DNA of 64,000 bases. It comes from Dermatophagoides farinae (taxonomy: Eukaryota; Arthropoda; Arachnida; Sarcoptiformes; Pyroglyphidae). The notes beneath the pieces were generated by a model. It was not told the origin of the DNA and made no database searches. It saw only the letters and a list, made by a program, of their open reading frames with translations. Below are positions 1-12,100 of the stretch, piece by piece. The position numbers and the translations under genes were made by a program. The stretch lies in assembly GCF_024713945.1 (NCBI RefSeq), contig NC_134685.1, positions 3,343,001 to 3,407,000 on the forward strand. The letters run 5' to 3'. Position 1 is the first letter of the stretch, and every line of letters starts with the position of its first letter.

Positions 1-1894
1 TATCAATTTGAATTTTTTTTTTTTGACTGATGGAATGTAATGAAAGAAAGAGACAAACAAGCCACAGACACATATAACACATTGTCTTCCGTGTATGCGC
101 AGTAGAATTTTTTTTTTTTTAATATTTTGATCGATAATCCATTGAGCATCATCTATATATAACGGCATAAAATGATCATCGATGATGATGGAAATCATTA
201 TAATCGTAATATAAATAAATTAAACAGACAAAAAAATAGAAATTTTTCAATTTCAAATTCAGGACTCGATTGGTGCAGAATATAAATGACTATTTAATTT
301 TAGTCATCATTATCCTGTACACTGTTGTTATCTGAATGAGAATGATAACCAAAAAAAGACCAATAACCATTTCATTTACATTGTAAATAAATATCACATT
401 CATATGGTCATTTGTTATTTACCGGTTATTTATTTTTTTTCCGAGAAAAAAAAACAGAATGAAAAACAAAAATTTTCATCATGATGAACTTGAGATTATT
501 TTTGTTTTTGTTTCGTCTCGGTAAAATGAATTTTTTTCCCATCTTCTTCATGAAATAATTAAAGCGGAACTTTTCGTCTAGGGTTGATTAATCAAATGAA
601 TCGATTATTTTGCTGAATCTGATTCATGAAAAATTTTGTTAATTTTTTTTTTTGCTGAAAAATTTCATTTCCATTAATTACAAGGAAATTTCCAAAACAG
701 GAAAAAACTTGCAGGAAACACAGCCTTTCCTTTCCAGAAAAATTTCTCTCTCTCTCTCTCTCCCAATCATGATGATCATTGCTCCATCATCATTATCTTA
801 ATCGTTTCGCTGTTGACGATGATGTTGATGGAAAAAAAAAAGAAATTCAAGATCATTATCCAAGTGAAAAAAAAAATCCATTCTCTCTCTCTCTCTTTCT
901 CTAGGTTTGAAAACAAAATAACAAAAAGTTCACGATCGTGACCCTATGACCTTTACACATAAATAATATATACACACACACCATACAGACAATTTTTTTT
1001 CTTTTTCTTTTTCTATTTCTTGTTCAGCAAAGATGAATGAATATGCACACTGAATGGATTGGATTTGGATTGAATTCATGTGTGTCTATTGTAGACTAAT
1101 ATTTCGTCGTTGTCGTTGTCATCATCAAAAGTTCGCCAAACTTGCCAACAACAGCGATGATGAAGATGATGGCGTGATGATGCCATTACGGAATCATTTT
1201 ACTACTATGCAAGGAGCGAGGGGAAATAAAATGAATGACAAAAATTGTGACATTTTTTTTCCCGGACAAATCAGAGAAATTTTTTTTGACATTTTCTCTG
1301 CGGATTATCAGATTATCACCATTGTCATTAATGGAATATATTGGAATTTTTTTAATTTGATTGATCGATTGATTTGGTTTCGATTTCCATTTCGAATTTG
1401 AATGATTGTTATGTCTAAATAGTTATATGCAACAAGTGTTTTGTGTCCGTTTCATTCTTGTCGATCACTATAGAGACAATCCAATCGGACATTATGGGCG
1501 AATGTTTTAAAAACGATAAATGAAATTAATCCTTTTGTTTTTAAAAAAAACGATCCATTGTTGTTTGGAACAGGAAAAAAAACGTGTTGTTGTTGTTTCG
1601 GCCAATTTCCAGTAAATTTTTTTTCGAAGAAAAATGAATTTTTTTTTTGTTTTTTGTTTTTTGCTAAATAAAATTTTCATCAGACAAGCACTGTTGATTT
1701 CAATTTCAATCTGACATTCATTTCATTCGTGTTTATATAATGGTTGTGAGTGATCCAAAAGGTCAATGTTGTTTTCGTTGATCATATCAAGTTTTTTTTT
1801 TTGTTTAATTAATTAATTAGCTGAAAAAAATTTGCTTCCAATCATCATGTCATATATGAATGGGTCATTTTTCATCTGTTGCAATGTCCGTATC

Positions 1895-1897
<3 letters not shown>

Positions 1898-1926
<29 letters not shown>
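1898..1926. repeat. (TG)n microsatellite
   Basis: Uninterrupted alternating TG for about 29 bases in non-coding DNA. Confidence 0.95.
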
Positions 1927-3140
1927 CTGTTAGATTCGATCCGTCAATCCAATACGTTTTATGGATTGATTGAACTTCGAAAACAGCAGGATTTTTAAGA
2001 TTTAAATTTTCCAATTTCAATCAATCAATCAATCATGAGATTTTAAACATTCGATTTTTTTTGGGTTTTTTCTCTTCCAGATCCATTTGGATTTTCTTTT
2101 TTTTTCCACTTAACTACCACTCATAATCACAATCATTATCATTTTTATTTGGTTTATCGTGAATGATAATTACGGTATCCATTTATAAATTAATTATCAA
2201 TCGAAAAGAAATGAAAATCCATCCTCGATACAATCGATTAATGGCAAATTGACTTTTTATTTTTGCAATTCGTTCATCATTCGTGTGTGAATCATTTGAA
2301 AAAAAATGTCTGATTATTGTTCATTCACAATGGCTGTCAAAATCAGTTTGATTTTTTTTTGCCGATTTTTTATCGGACAGACTAGATTTCCGTTTTATAA
2401 TTTCCAACGTTTTTCGTTTGTTTCATTTGATCGGGTAAACCATATGAAAATCATTCGACTACAAAATACAAAAAAAAACAAAATATCAATGAGAACCATA
2501 TAAACACAGCTGAATCAAATAAAAAAAAATAAAGGTGTTTTTTATGAAAAGAAATGTCGTATGTTGAAATTTCCTGTTTTCAATGCACGCACGCAGACAC
2601 ACACATACACACACACATTGACAATCTATTAACCCTGCAAATATAATCATCACACAAGGCAAAAAAAAACTAGGTCATTCCTGTCGATATATATGATTGG
2701 CATTCTTTTCGTTCGTTTCTTCACTCTTACAACATGATCCTGTGTTTAAATTTTTGTCCGGAAAAAAAAACATATTCACACTGGTAATTGCTGGTAAACA
2801 AAAAAAAAAATCTGAAAATTTTTTTTTCCGAAAAATTTTTCGTCTTTTTCATTCCAAAAACATTTTCTATTCTATTCTATTCGATCGATTCAACAATGAT
2901 GATGTTCAATTCAAATGACAAGACAATTAACTTTTGTCAATGTTATGATGATGATGTTGATGATGGTGGCCAAAGTCAAAGTCAAAGTCAAACAGCGACG
3001 ACAATGGAAAAAAACCATTAGATTTGACCATGGTCAAGGACAATTTGTTGAAAAAAAAACGTTAATGATGCGATTTTTTTTCTAGTAAACTCTTGATCAA
3101 TGGGAATGATTTTTTTACATATGGAATAACGATTCATCCA

Positions 3141-3158
3141 ATCAATCGATCGATTGAT
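3141..3158. repeat. 18-bp perfect palindrome
   Basis: ATCAATCGATCGATTGAT reads the same on both strands. It lies in an ATCGAT-rich patch, with further ATCGAT cores at about 3270-3300. The core resembles sites bound by DREF or homeodomain-type proteins in insects, but at this length in AT-rich DNA it could also be chance. Confidence 0.6.
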
Positions 3159-4586
3159 CGATTATTTGTTGAAAAAAAATCGTTGAAATCTGTACTCTTG
3201 TATTTGTTAACAAACAGGATCTTCAACACCTTTATTCTTCGCACAGGAAAAAAATGATAAATGAAATAATCGATTATATCGATCGGCCAGGTATCGATTC
3301 ATAGGAACCATAAATCATAAACAATCAAACCGGTAACCAGTGATGAATTGGAAATGATAATTATCTTTAAAATGAACAAAAATAAAAGAAACAGAAACAG
3401 ATTCACCAGAAAAACTCATCCAACCATTCATTCATTCATTCATTCAGTCGATGGATGTATGGATAAGATTCATAATTTTTCCGTTAAACGAAAAGATAAA
3501 TAAGGTGGTCATGAAATGAATGAATGAATGAATGGATGATGGGGAAGAGAAAAACTTGAATGCACTTGAAGTAAAAAGAATTCACTTCCTGAATGGTGGT
3601 GAACCCTTTCTTTTTGCATTTGTTGTGTGGTGAATTGTAATGAAAAAAAATCAGGTTTTCTTCTTCTTGTCTTTCTCAGTTTCTCATCATTATTATCGGA
3701 TTTTTTTCTCAATAAACCAGTAAACGATGACGATGATGATGATGATGGAATTTTCTTTTCTTTTTTCCACCTTGGATTGGCATATTTATGGTTGAAATTT
3801 GCATATCAAAATGATTTGCTTTTTTTCGGCGGATGATATTTTTTTTTTTATTTCTTGTATTACCGGTAATCTTTTTTTTTTCTTTTCCATTCTCCATGTA
3901 TGATGGATGTGTGAATGAATAATTGAATGATCAACAGGTGGATGAATGAATAAAAAAAAATTCAAAATTAAAAAATACAGCACATCATTCGCCATCTATG
4001 GCCGAGAAATAAAAACAATTTAAATTAAATGTGTGGTGGGGAACTATTGTACTTTTGCCACAAACCACTACCAATCTTTTTTTTCAATCATCAACACTGT
4101 GTTTGTTTGTCCGCTACTCTACAGTATATCTGCCCCAAATCGAATTTTTTCTTTATTTTCCATTGGTTTGTGTGAGCGTAAAAGTTCGAGCAAACACACA
4201 CACACACACATATACAGTGCACACCGAACAATAATATAACGTGTTTACAGTCGCAACATTGTTTTGTCCGAAATATTTTTTTACCCGAAAAAAATAATCA
4301 ATTTAATCAAACGAATTCAAATCGTTGAAAACACCAAATTTTTTTTCATTTCCCAATCAAAATAAATCAGCTAGATCGTGATTTTTCATTTTATTTTATT
4401 TTAACGTTTTTTTGAAGATTTTTGAAAATTTTCTTTCAAACAGGAAAATTTTTTTTTTCAAAAAAATACAGTTAATAACCGCATTTTATATACGTTCAAT
4501 TCTCTCATCATCATAATAATCAACGGTGTTTTTTTTTAATTTGTTCCATCGGCCATCCTGACAAGCCGGAAATTTTTCAGATTGAA

Positions 4587-6978
4587 ATGGCTTCGAATGA
4601 AAATGATCATCATGTTGTCTCCAATCATGGTGATGGCAACAATCAAATTCCATTCGATGATAATCAGCAAAATAATAATGATTTGATAGAACAATCACAA
4701 CATTCAGATGATTTAATTTTAATGAATCCTGAAGAAGAATCCAACGATATGAATAATCAACAACAACAATTGACAGCCGCCGAACAAGTTTTAATGCAGA
4801 TACAAAATCCATCGTCATCAGCTAGTCATTTAGCCATGAAAGATAATGATGGTAATGATGGCAATGAAATTGTTAATAATGTTGTCATTGCAGATCAACA
4901 ACAAAATGACAACGATGATGATCGAAATCCAATCGAAATGGTTGTTGAGAATGTTGTGGAAAATCTTTTATCCAAACAGGGTAAGTTGATGTCACTGAAA
5001 ATTCGAATCATTCGATTTTTTCTTGTTTTCTTTTTCATTAGATAATCCCGTTACTGACAATGAGAATGATATTCTGATACGAAAATCATCACGAATACTT
5101 CGATTGCGAAAAACTGTAAATAAAATCACTGATGATGATAATGATGACGACGATGAAACCTATATGAATGATGATGAAGAATTCATCGTCGATGAATGTG
5201 ATAATAATGAAAACAATGACGATGATCATCAAAATAAATCGTTGACTACGAAAAAACGTCGATCAGCCAAATCATCCAATGATGATGATGGAGAAGATGA
5301 TGATGATGATGAATTTCGTCCGCTTAAAAAACGTAGAATCGTGCGACGAAATAAACAGGTGGCCGGTAATAAAATGACCGCCACCACTACCAGTGCCAAC
5401 ATCAACGCCAACAGCACGTCAACATCTGCATCTGAGACAAATCGAATACAAAAAATTCGTTTGGCAAAAAATCGTGAAATCGAACGTTTACAAATGATTT
5501 TATATAAATGTTATAAACATCAATCGCTTCTAAATCAATTGAATCAATTATTAATGAAAATGAATGGCTGTCTTGTCGATAAAATCCATACAATGATTAG
5601 TGGCGATGGTAATGGAAATAATGAAGAATCACCACCAATAACCAGTGAATCATTGATGACATTAATTCGTTCGAAACAAAATAATCTACTTGTTGATAAT
5701 TTTATTGCTCAATATGATCCACTAATCACGCAATATAATCAATTGAATGATGAACGAAAACAAATGCTTGCCAAAATTGATGATGAAAATGTTGAACAAT
5801 CACAAGTGGATCAAACAATTGGATCGTATCTACGAAAACCGAAAAAAAAATTTACAATGTTTGATTTGATTGCGGTTGATAGTAGCGATCGTCCAGATAA
5901 ATCAGTGATGAATAATTCAGAAAAGAAAAAACGATCTACTTCTACCACTACCGGTGGTAGTCGAGTTTATAATAAGAAAGCAAAATCATCATCAACGAGA
6001 ACAGCTGAAATTTCGAATGAAACACATAAAACCACTACCACATCAACATCAAGATCGAAAAGATTGAAACGCAAAACGAAAATGAAATATCCGCAACAAG
6101 AAGAAGATTCATCTGAAATGGTGGAAAATAGTAACGGCAAATATCCATCTTATCATCCATGTCCGTGGCCCAATTGTACATATGAAAGTAAACGTGAATG
6201 GGCATTGAATGAACACATTAATCTGACGCATACGGGATTAAAAAATTTTGGCTGCAAAGTCGACCAATGTCCAATGATGTTTTTTAGTTCCTCGGAATTA
6301 GATAATCATATGAAAAAATATCATGCCGAGGTTGCAAGCAAGGAATTTATGCCCTGTACATGGCCTGGTTGTAATGCGTTATTCAAGTCGAAATTAGGTT
6401 TACGTGCCCATGTCCAGGTGCATAAAGGTGAAAATCTTATACAATGTGATTGGCCTGGCTGTAATTATACGGCGAAAAATAAACGACAACATGAAAATCA
6501 TTTACGTAAACATACCGGGGATCGACCATTTTCATGTGATTTCCCTGGATGTGAATCGAAATTTCGTACCAATGATTCATTACGGCATCATAAAAAATCA
6601 CATTCAGAATATCGTCCATTTCGTTGTGATTGGCCAGGTTGTGAAGCTAATTTCAAAACCAATCGTGGTCTCACCATACATCGCGCATTACATACTGGCG
6701 AGAAATTATTCAAATGTGATTGGCCTGATTGTGAGTTTGCATCAGAACGTAAATATCATGTTGATTTACACATCTATGAAAATCATACACATGTGAAACC
6801 ATATCCATGTTCATGGATCGGTTGTGATGCTAGTTTTCTGCGTAATGATAAACTACAAAATCATCTCAAAATACATCGCCAAGAAAAACCATTCAAATGT
6901 ATACATCCAACATGTGAGAAGCATTTCGTTGAAAAGGGTAATATGATGAAACATTTCAATAATGTTCATAAACGGTAA
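4587..6978 (+). CDS. Nine-finger C2H2 zinc-finger nuclear protein
   Basis: This is a probable DNA-binding nuclear protein of 776 residues in two coding exons, 4587-4980 and 5042-6978. The 61-nt intron has GTAAGT at its donor and a T-rich tract ending in TTAG at its acceptor. A split GAT codon preserves the frame. The N-terminal half is acidic and Asn/Asp/Gln-rich. A basic cluster (PLKKRRIVRRNK, about residue 223-235) is a likely nuclear localisation signal, and a leucine-rich helical stretch follows near 270-310. Residues about 505-774 hold nine consecutive C2H2 fingers with C-x4-C and H-x3/4-H spacing. Several share a C-D-W-P-G-C knuckle and TGEK-like linkers (HTGDRPF, HTGEKLF). The start ATG has a good context (GAAATGG). 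I do not recognise an ortholog. The nine fingers recall TFIIIA in number only, because TFIIIA is much shorter and carries its fingers at the N-terminus. An AATAAA cluster follows about 105 bases after the stop. Confidence 0.88.
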
Positions 6979-7084
6979 TGATTGATTCGAATTTGGCTTG
7001 AGTTTTTTCTACATTCTCCATCATCATGTTAATTTTGATATTTATTATTATTATTTTATTGCTTTTTACATGAATGCAACAGAA

Positions 7085-7115
<31 letters not shown>

Positions 7116-7117
7116 TT
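7085..7117 (+). terminator. Poly(A) signal cluster of the zinc-finger gene
   Basis: AATAAA at 7085-7090 is followed by a run of A5T-type repeats containing several overlapping AATAAA hexamers. The position, about 105 bases past the stop codon, suits a cleavage/polyadenylation signal. Confidence 0.6.
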
Positions 7118-7141
7118 CTTTTTTAATTCAAAAAAAATGCT

Positions 7142-7175
7142 ATTTTCACCCATTTGATATCAATTGGGTGAAAAT
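7142..7175. repeat. 34-bp near-perfect palindrome
   Basis: Sixteen of seventeen symmetric base pairs match around a centre at 7158/7159 (GAT|ATC). The only mismatch is T7153 against T7164. The arms begin ATTTTCACCCA and end TGGGTGAAAAT. It sits about 25 bases past the poly(A) cluster of the zinc-finger gene. It could form a cruciform or RNA hairpin, or bind a dimeric protein. Confidence 0.85.
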
Positions 7176-8639
7176 GGATTGCAATTGTGAAAACAACAAA
7201 GACGAAAAAATTGCATCAAAACAAGGCGTGTGTTTGAAATGTAGTGGTCAATGAACATGATGATGATAACATGTGGTTGATTGTGGAATTTCTAACCACT
7301 ACCGTTTTTGATGCAGAATTTTTTTTTCGTGTAAAAAAAATCATTGCAATCGATAGTGTGAAATTAAATTATGGTTATGGTAGTAGTATTAATAATTGTT
7401 ACATGATGACGAACCTAATAGCAGCAGTAGCAGCAGCAACAACAATGTTATGTCCGTATTTTATTATTATAATTACGACAACGTCAACGATGATGATGAC
7501 CATCGAATGAATCAGGTTGAAAAGTTTCCATAAAGAACAAAAAAAAAGTAACGCTAAAAATTCTGTTCTGGTCAAATTCTCGAATTCATTCATAAATTGA
7601 TTATTATGATCAATGATGATAGTTTAATCTTCATTGATCTTTGAATCCATTCAACCATCTCTTTCTATCTTGCTTCGATTTTCAAAACAAAAACCACCAT
7701 TAATTAATTAATCAATCAAATCTAGATTAATCGATCAAACAAACAAAAAGCGTGTGTGTTAATGTGTAGTGGTTTGTGTACCATTCTTCGAAGGTTATTG
7801 TACCTTTTTTTAATTCATTGATCGATTTTTATTAATAATTTTCTTCATTGTCATCATCATCATCATCATCATCATTGTTTAATTCGTGAATCATTCACCT
7901 GTAATAGTAATCACATTTCATTTAGGAATTTTTTCTTTTCATCTGCCAACAACCACATGATAAAAGTATGAATTTTTTTTCTGCGTTTTTATTAAATTGA
8001 CAGACAATTTTCGAATGTCTTTTTTTTGCCTATAGATAGAGACAAATTTTTGTTGTTCAATTTTGGAACGAAAAAAAGTGATGATGAAAAACTTGTGAAT
8101 TACTATCTGCCTTATTTGTTTGGCTTGTTCCACATTTTGTGTGGTTTTCATCATTGCTGGATCATTTGAGGCGTCAACAACATTACATTCACAAGATGAT
8201 GATAATGACAAGTGAACAATTCGTTTTAATCATCAAGTTGACCGGATTCCTGTAATCAATGTGAAGAGATTCGAATGTGTGTGTGTGTGTCCGATTTATT
8301 GATCACCATCAATTGCACACATTGTCCATATAAACATTCCGAACAGAAAAATATTGATTGGAAATCAAGATGAACAACGAATGAATTTATTGTGATAATC
8401 ATACAACGGTTGCCAAATTGAACAAACAAAACAAAACAAAACGAAAACATAACCAATTTCTTTCCATGATTTATATGTGAATGAATGGTAAGTGTTTTGA
8501 TTTAAAATGAAAATATCCATTTTCTAATTTGTGGAATTTTTTTTCAAATTTATCTAGCCATTATCTGATGAATTCTTTTAAAAATTGAAAAACCAGTAGC
8601 TCATTTGTTGTATTTTATCAATATAATCCGATTGTTTGT

Positions 8640-8661
8640 TGTGTGTGTGTGTGTGTGTGTG
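8640..8661. repeat. (TG)n microsatellite
   Basis: Alternating TG run of about 22 bases in non-coding DNA upstream of Patronin exon 1. Confidence 0.9.
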
Positions 8662-9166
8662 GTGATATCCATCAATCGTCGATAATCACTAAATAAATTT
8701 AACCTTGTGGTTGTGGTGGTAGCAATATATCAACATATATAACAAATATACATCAATTGTGGCCAAAAAAAAAAAACAGTAACGACGACCATCATCAATA
8801 AAAAATAATCAAACAACGACAACAAATTATGAATAGTGAATGCTTTTTGTGTGATGAAAAACAAACACATGATGATGAACAATATTGTGAAATGAATTGA
8901 CGCCCATTGTGTTTGTGTTGAATTGTCAAATTTGTCTTCATTCTGCTCCACATCATCAATTTGATTAAAAGTGAAACGAAAATTAATTTTTCTTGTTCAT
9001 CGTCATTGTGGCGACCTTATTTTTTTTTGGTGTATGAGTAATTTATAATTGTGTTATGTAATAAAATATTTTGGAAATTAAAATAATAATATAAATTAAG
9101 TGAAAAGAAAAGTAATGATAACCATCATCATGATATTTATATATTTTGATAATTATAGTTGCAAAA

Positions 9167-12100
9167 ATGTCAAATAATAATAATAATAATAACCGTAGTG
9201 GTAGTAGTAGTATTATCGGTAATAGTTCGATGACCAACATTGATCATTATCAACAACAACAGCGACAATTGTCGGTGTCATCATCATCATCGACAACAGC
9301 GGCAGCAATGCAACAACAATGTTTAACACCTATGTATTATGATGACATACCGGAAATTGTTCCATATGAAGATTATGATAATGTAAAGGTATGTGGTATT
9401 CATTTCCTTTTATATATTTGTGTGTGGTGGAAGAATTTCAATGAAATGCCGATGATAATGATATCTGATTATCATAATGATCATGACAATATTAATTATT
9501 CATTTTCATGAAAATATTCCTATGAATGATATGGGATTACGGAATTAACCAGGAAAAAATAACGTGACTCGTTTAGATTGGTCATTTTTTTTAATTTTCG
9601 TTTCCCGTGTGTTGTTGTTGTGTGTGTGTGAATTTGTGTGACCACAACAAATATTTATTATTATTATGGTCAGTTTATATGTGTTTTTCAAACGATCGTT
9701 GACCCTTTTTTTGTTTTTTCGGTGAGATTCCCATCTTGTTGACAACGTTTTTTTTTTTTTTTGCTAAACAATGACAAACACACATAGAGGGAATATTATT
9801 CAATGAAAAATTCACACTATATTCCGCATCAATCAATTGTGCTACCTTTTTTCCAAAATTGGAATTTTTTTATTTTTTTTTTTAAACAATGATGCTGTCA
9901 CATACACACAACTATTTTACGCATAAGATTTAAGCAAATATAAACCAAATCAATCATTTATTTGGCCATTTAATTACCGATTTATTTTCCTCAACGATAA
10001 ACTATTTTCTTTTTTTTTCATTGTTTGTCTAGCAATGATAAGCTCTTTTTTCAAGTCTAACTCTCTTTTCTTTGAATATATGACAGATGAATGAATCAAA
10101 CTGTCAATATATATAGAGTTTGGGGCATTCATTCATTCATTCATGATGATCATAAATGTGATTCATCATTCATTCATATATAAAGCTGATTGATGATGGA
10201 TATCTTGTAGTTGGCTTAAAATAATAATAAAAATCGATTATCATTATTATTATTATGTTATGGACAGCAGAAACACATACACACACACCGATACATAAAT
10301 ATAGAAGATAATGATGATGATAATCATGACAACAGTACTACATGTAAATTATCGGCGTTTTGTCTTGTTATAATTTTTTCTATTGTCTTTTGTAAATACA
10401 CACACACAAGACAATGCTACCAATACCGGTTTGTTTGATTTGATTTTGATTTCATTGACAAAATAATGATGATAAAGAATAAAGAATTTTTTTTTACTTG
10501 AGATTTTCATTTGAAATTCTATGAAAAAATTTTTAACAGTCTTAATGACAATGATGATGATTGATTGAAACAATAATATGACAGTCTGTAATTGGGTAGA
10601 AAAAAATTCATTATGATTTATATCCATTTATGCTTAATAATCTAAACTAGAGGTTGTCAACATCACTTCATCCTCATTTCCAAAATTATGCTCAATGATG
10701 ATGATGATATACAACCACAGCAGTAATGTAGACTAATTTTATTTCATTTTCTTCAATCTCATCATCATCTGCAAACAACAACAATATTATCGGCTGAAAT
10801 GATGGCTTGAAAATTACCATTGTTGTTGATGATGATGATAATAAAATTATGATTCACAATCCTTATATGGAAATATGCATATTTCGTTCGTTCCATCATT
10901 ATCATCATTGATGGAACAAATTTTCATATTTTGTTCTTTTTCTCAATTTCTTTTATTGTAATTTTGTACCATAGTGTAGTATTTTTTTGGCATTTTCAAT
11001 TTTTCAACCCCATATTCCTCATTGGTCATCGTTTGACACATATGTGCCAAGTGATTGACTACTATAACTGAAAATTTTCATTCATGATCCAAAATAAGAA
11101 GAAGAAGAAGAAGAGAAAATTCATTTGTTCCAGACTTTGTTGTGTTGTTTATGTTTCCTGTTTTCATTCGCTCATTCATTAGATTTCCTTTTAGATAGAT
11201 TTGATGATTTGGACTGCATACACCAATCGTTGTTGTTTTTGGTAAACTAGAAAAAATTTTACTTTTTTTACGATACTCTTTCAATCGATGATGGTGATGA
11301 TGATGATGATGTAGAAATATCAAAAGCTGTAAACATCATCGATCCAAATCTAATTCAGTAGCTGGGAGTGAATTGAAATCTTATTACGGTTTTTGTTGTT
11401 GTTGTTGTTGTTCCTCAATTTCATTATTTTTGTGGGCTACCGTGTCGAAATTTTCTTTTTTTTTCTCATATTTTGCTTCTTTATTTTTTTTCGTTTTTGT
11501 TTCAGACGCCACATTTTTTTCGATCCGAAATGTAACTTCGAATTCATTTATATATAACCTACTAAAAATTGAATTTCTTTCTCCCATCACGATTAAAACA
11601 TTTAGAGATTATTGAATTTCTTTATATCAGATATCCATGTATTATTATTATCGTCTTGAAAAAATCATTGATACACCTGTGTTATTAGTTAATAGGGTAT
11701 TATGATTATGTAACAAATGGTTATCCTTTTTTTCTAATTATTACTACCGGTACTACACTGTCCATTTATTCGATGATCGTGTTTGGATCATCATCATCAT
11801 CATCATCATGAAGACGAAGACGAAAAAATTACGTTTCATATAAATGACTTTTCATTCATTTATGAATGATGACTGGCTATAGCAGCAATCTATATTTTAT
11901 GGATATTTTTTTTTTATTTTTTATTAATTATGAAATTGGATATCCGTGTTTTTTTTATATCTATTAGCAAGATGATGATGATACTGATGTTGATGATAAT
12001 GGCTAAATCGACTTGTCAAAAATGCCGGTAAAATGTGTGTGTGTGTGAGTGTGCTTAATTTTTTTTTTCATTCTAATTTTAGAATGAATGATAATGATTA

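Larger units (their letters stand above)
1..4586. other. Non-coding flank with simple repeats
   Basis: I see no credible gene here. Short open frames exist, but they are built from poly-T/poly-A and trinucleotide runs and lack coding character. The stretch holds (TC)n runs near 745-762 and 882-896, a (TG)n run at 1898-1926, and three CAAAGT-type units near 2970-2990. A pair of oppositely oriented TTCA/TGAA tetranucleotide arrays sits at about 3425-3445 and 3515-3536. An 18-bp perfect palindrome built on ATCGAT lies at 3141-3158. The last few hundred bases should contain the promoter and 5' untranslated region of the zinc-finger gene at 4587. A pyrimidine tract ending in CAG at 4571-4580 looks like a splice acceptor just before its ATG, so an upstream untranslated exon is possible. 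Confidence 0.6.
6979..9166. other. Intergenic region: zinc-finger gene to Patronin exon 1
   Basis: The first 140 bases are the 3' untranslated region of the zinc-finger gene. They are followed by a long palindrome at 7142-7175. Beyond it are GAT/ATC trinucleotide runs (for example 7855-7875), (TG)n at 8640-8661 and AT-rich sequence. No protein gene is supported. The 5' untranslated region and a promoter for Patronin exon 1 should lie before 9167, but I cannot fix a core promoter. Confidence 0.5.

Noticed and set aside
1078-1401. Open frame with a basic, Cys-containing start (MCVYCRLIFRRCRCHHQ)
   Set aside because: Only the first 50 codons look protein-like. It then runs into poly-T coded Phe/Ile stretches and shows no donor or homology I can recognise.
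3425-3536. Inverted TTCA/TGAA tetranucleotide arrays as a hairpin element
   Set aside because: The same tetranucleotide occurs in either orientation in many places here, so facing pairs are expected from the repeat bias.
6153-6975. Identity as transcription factor IIIA because of nine zinc fingers
   Set aside because: Finger number alone is not diagnostic. The protein is about twice the length of TFIIIA, and its fingers lie at the C-terminus.
8000-8211. Minus-strand frame with a moderately protein-like segment (ASNDPAMMKTTQNVEQAKQIRQ)
   Set aside because: It has no ATG at its start and no clear splice sites, and turns to Phe/Ile-rich sequence. Most likely chance.
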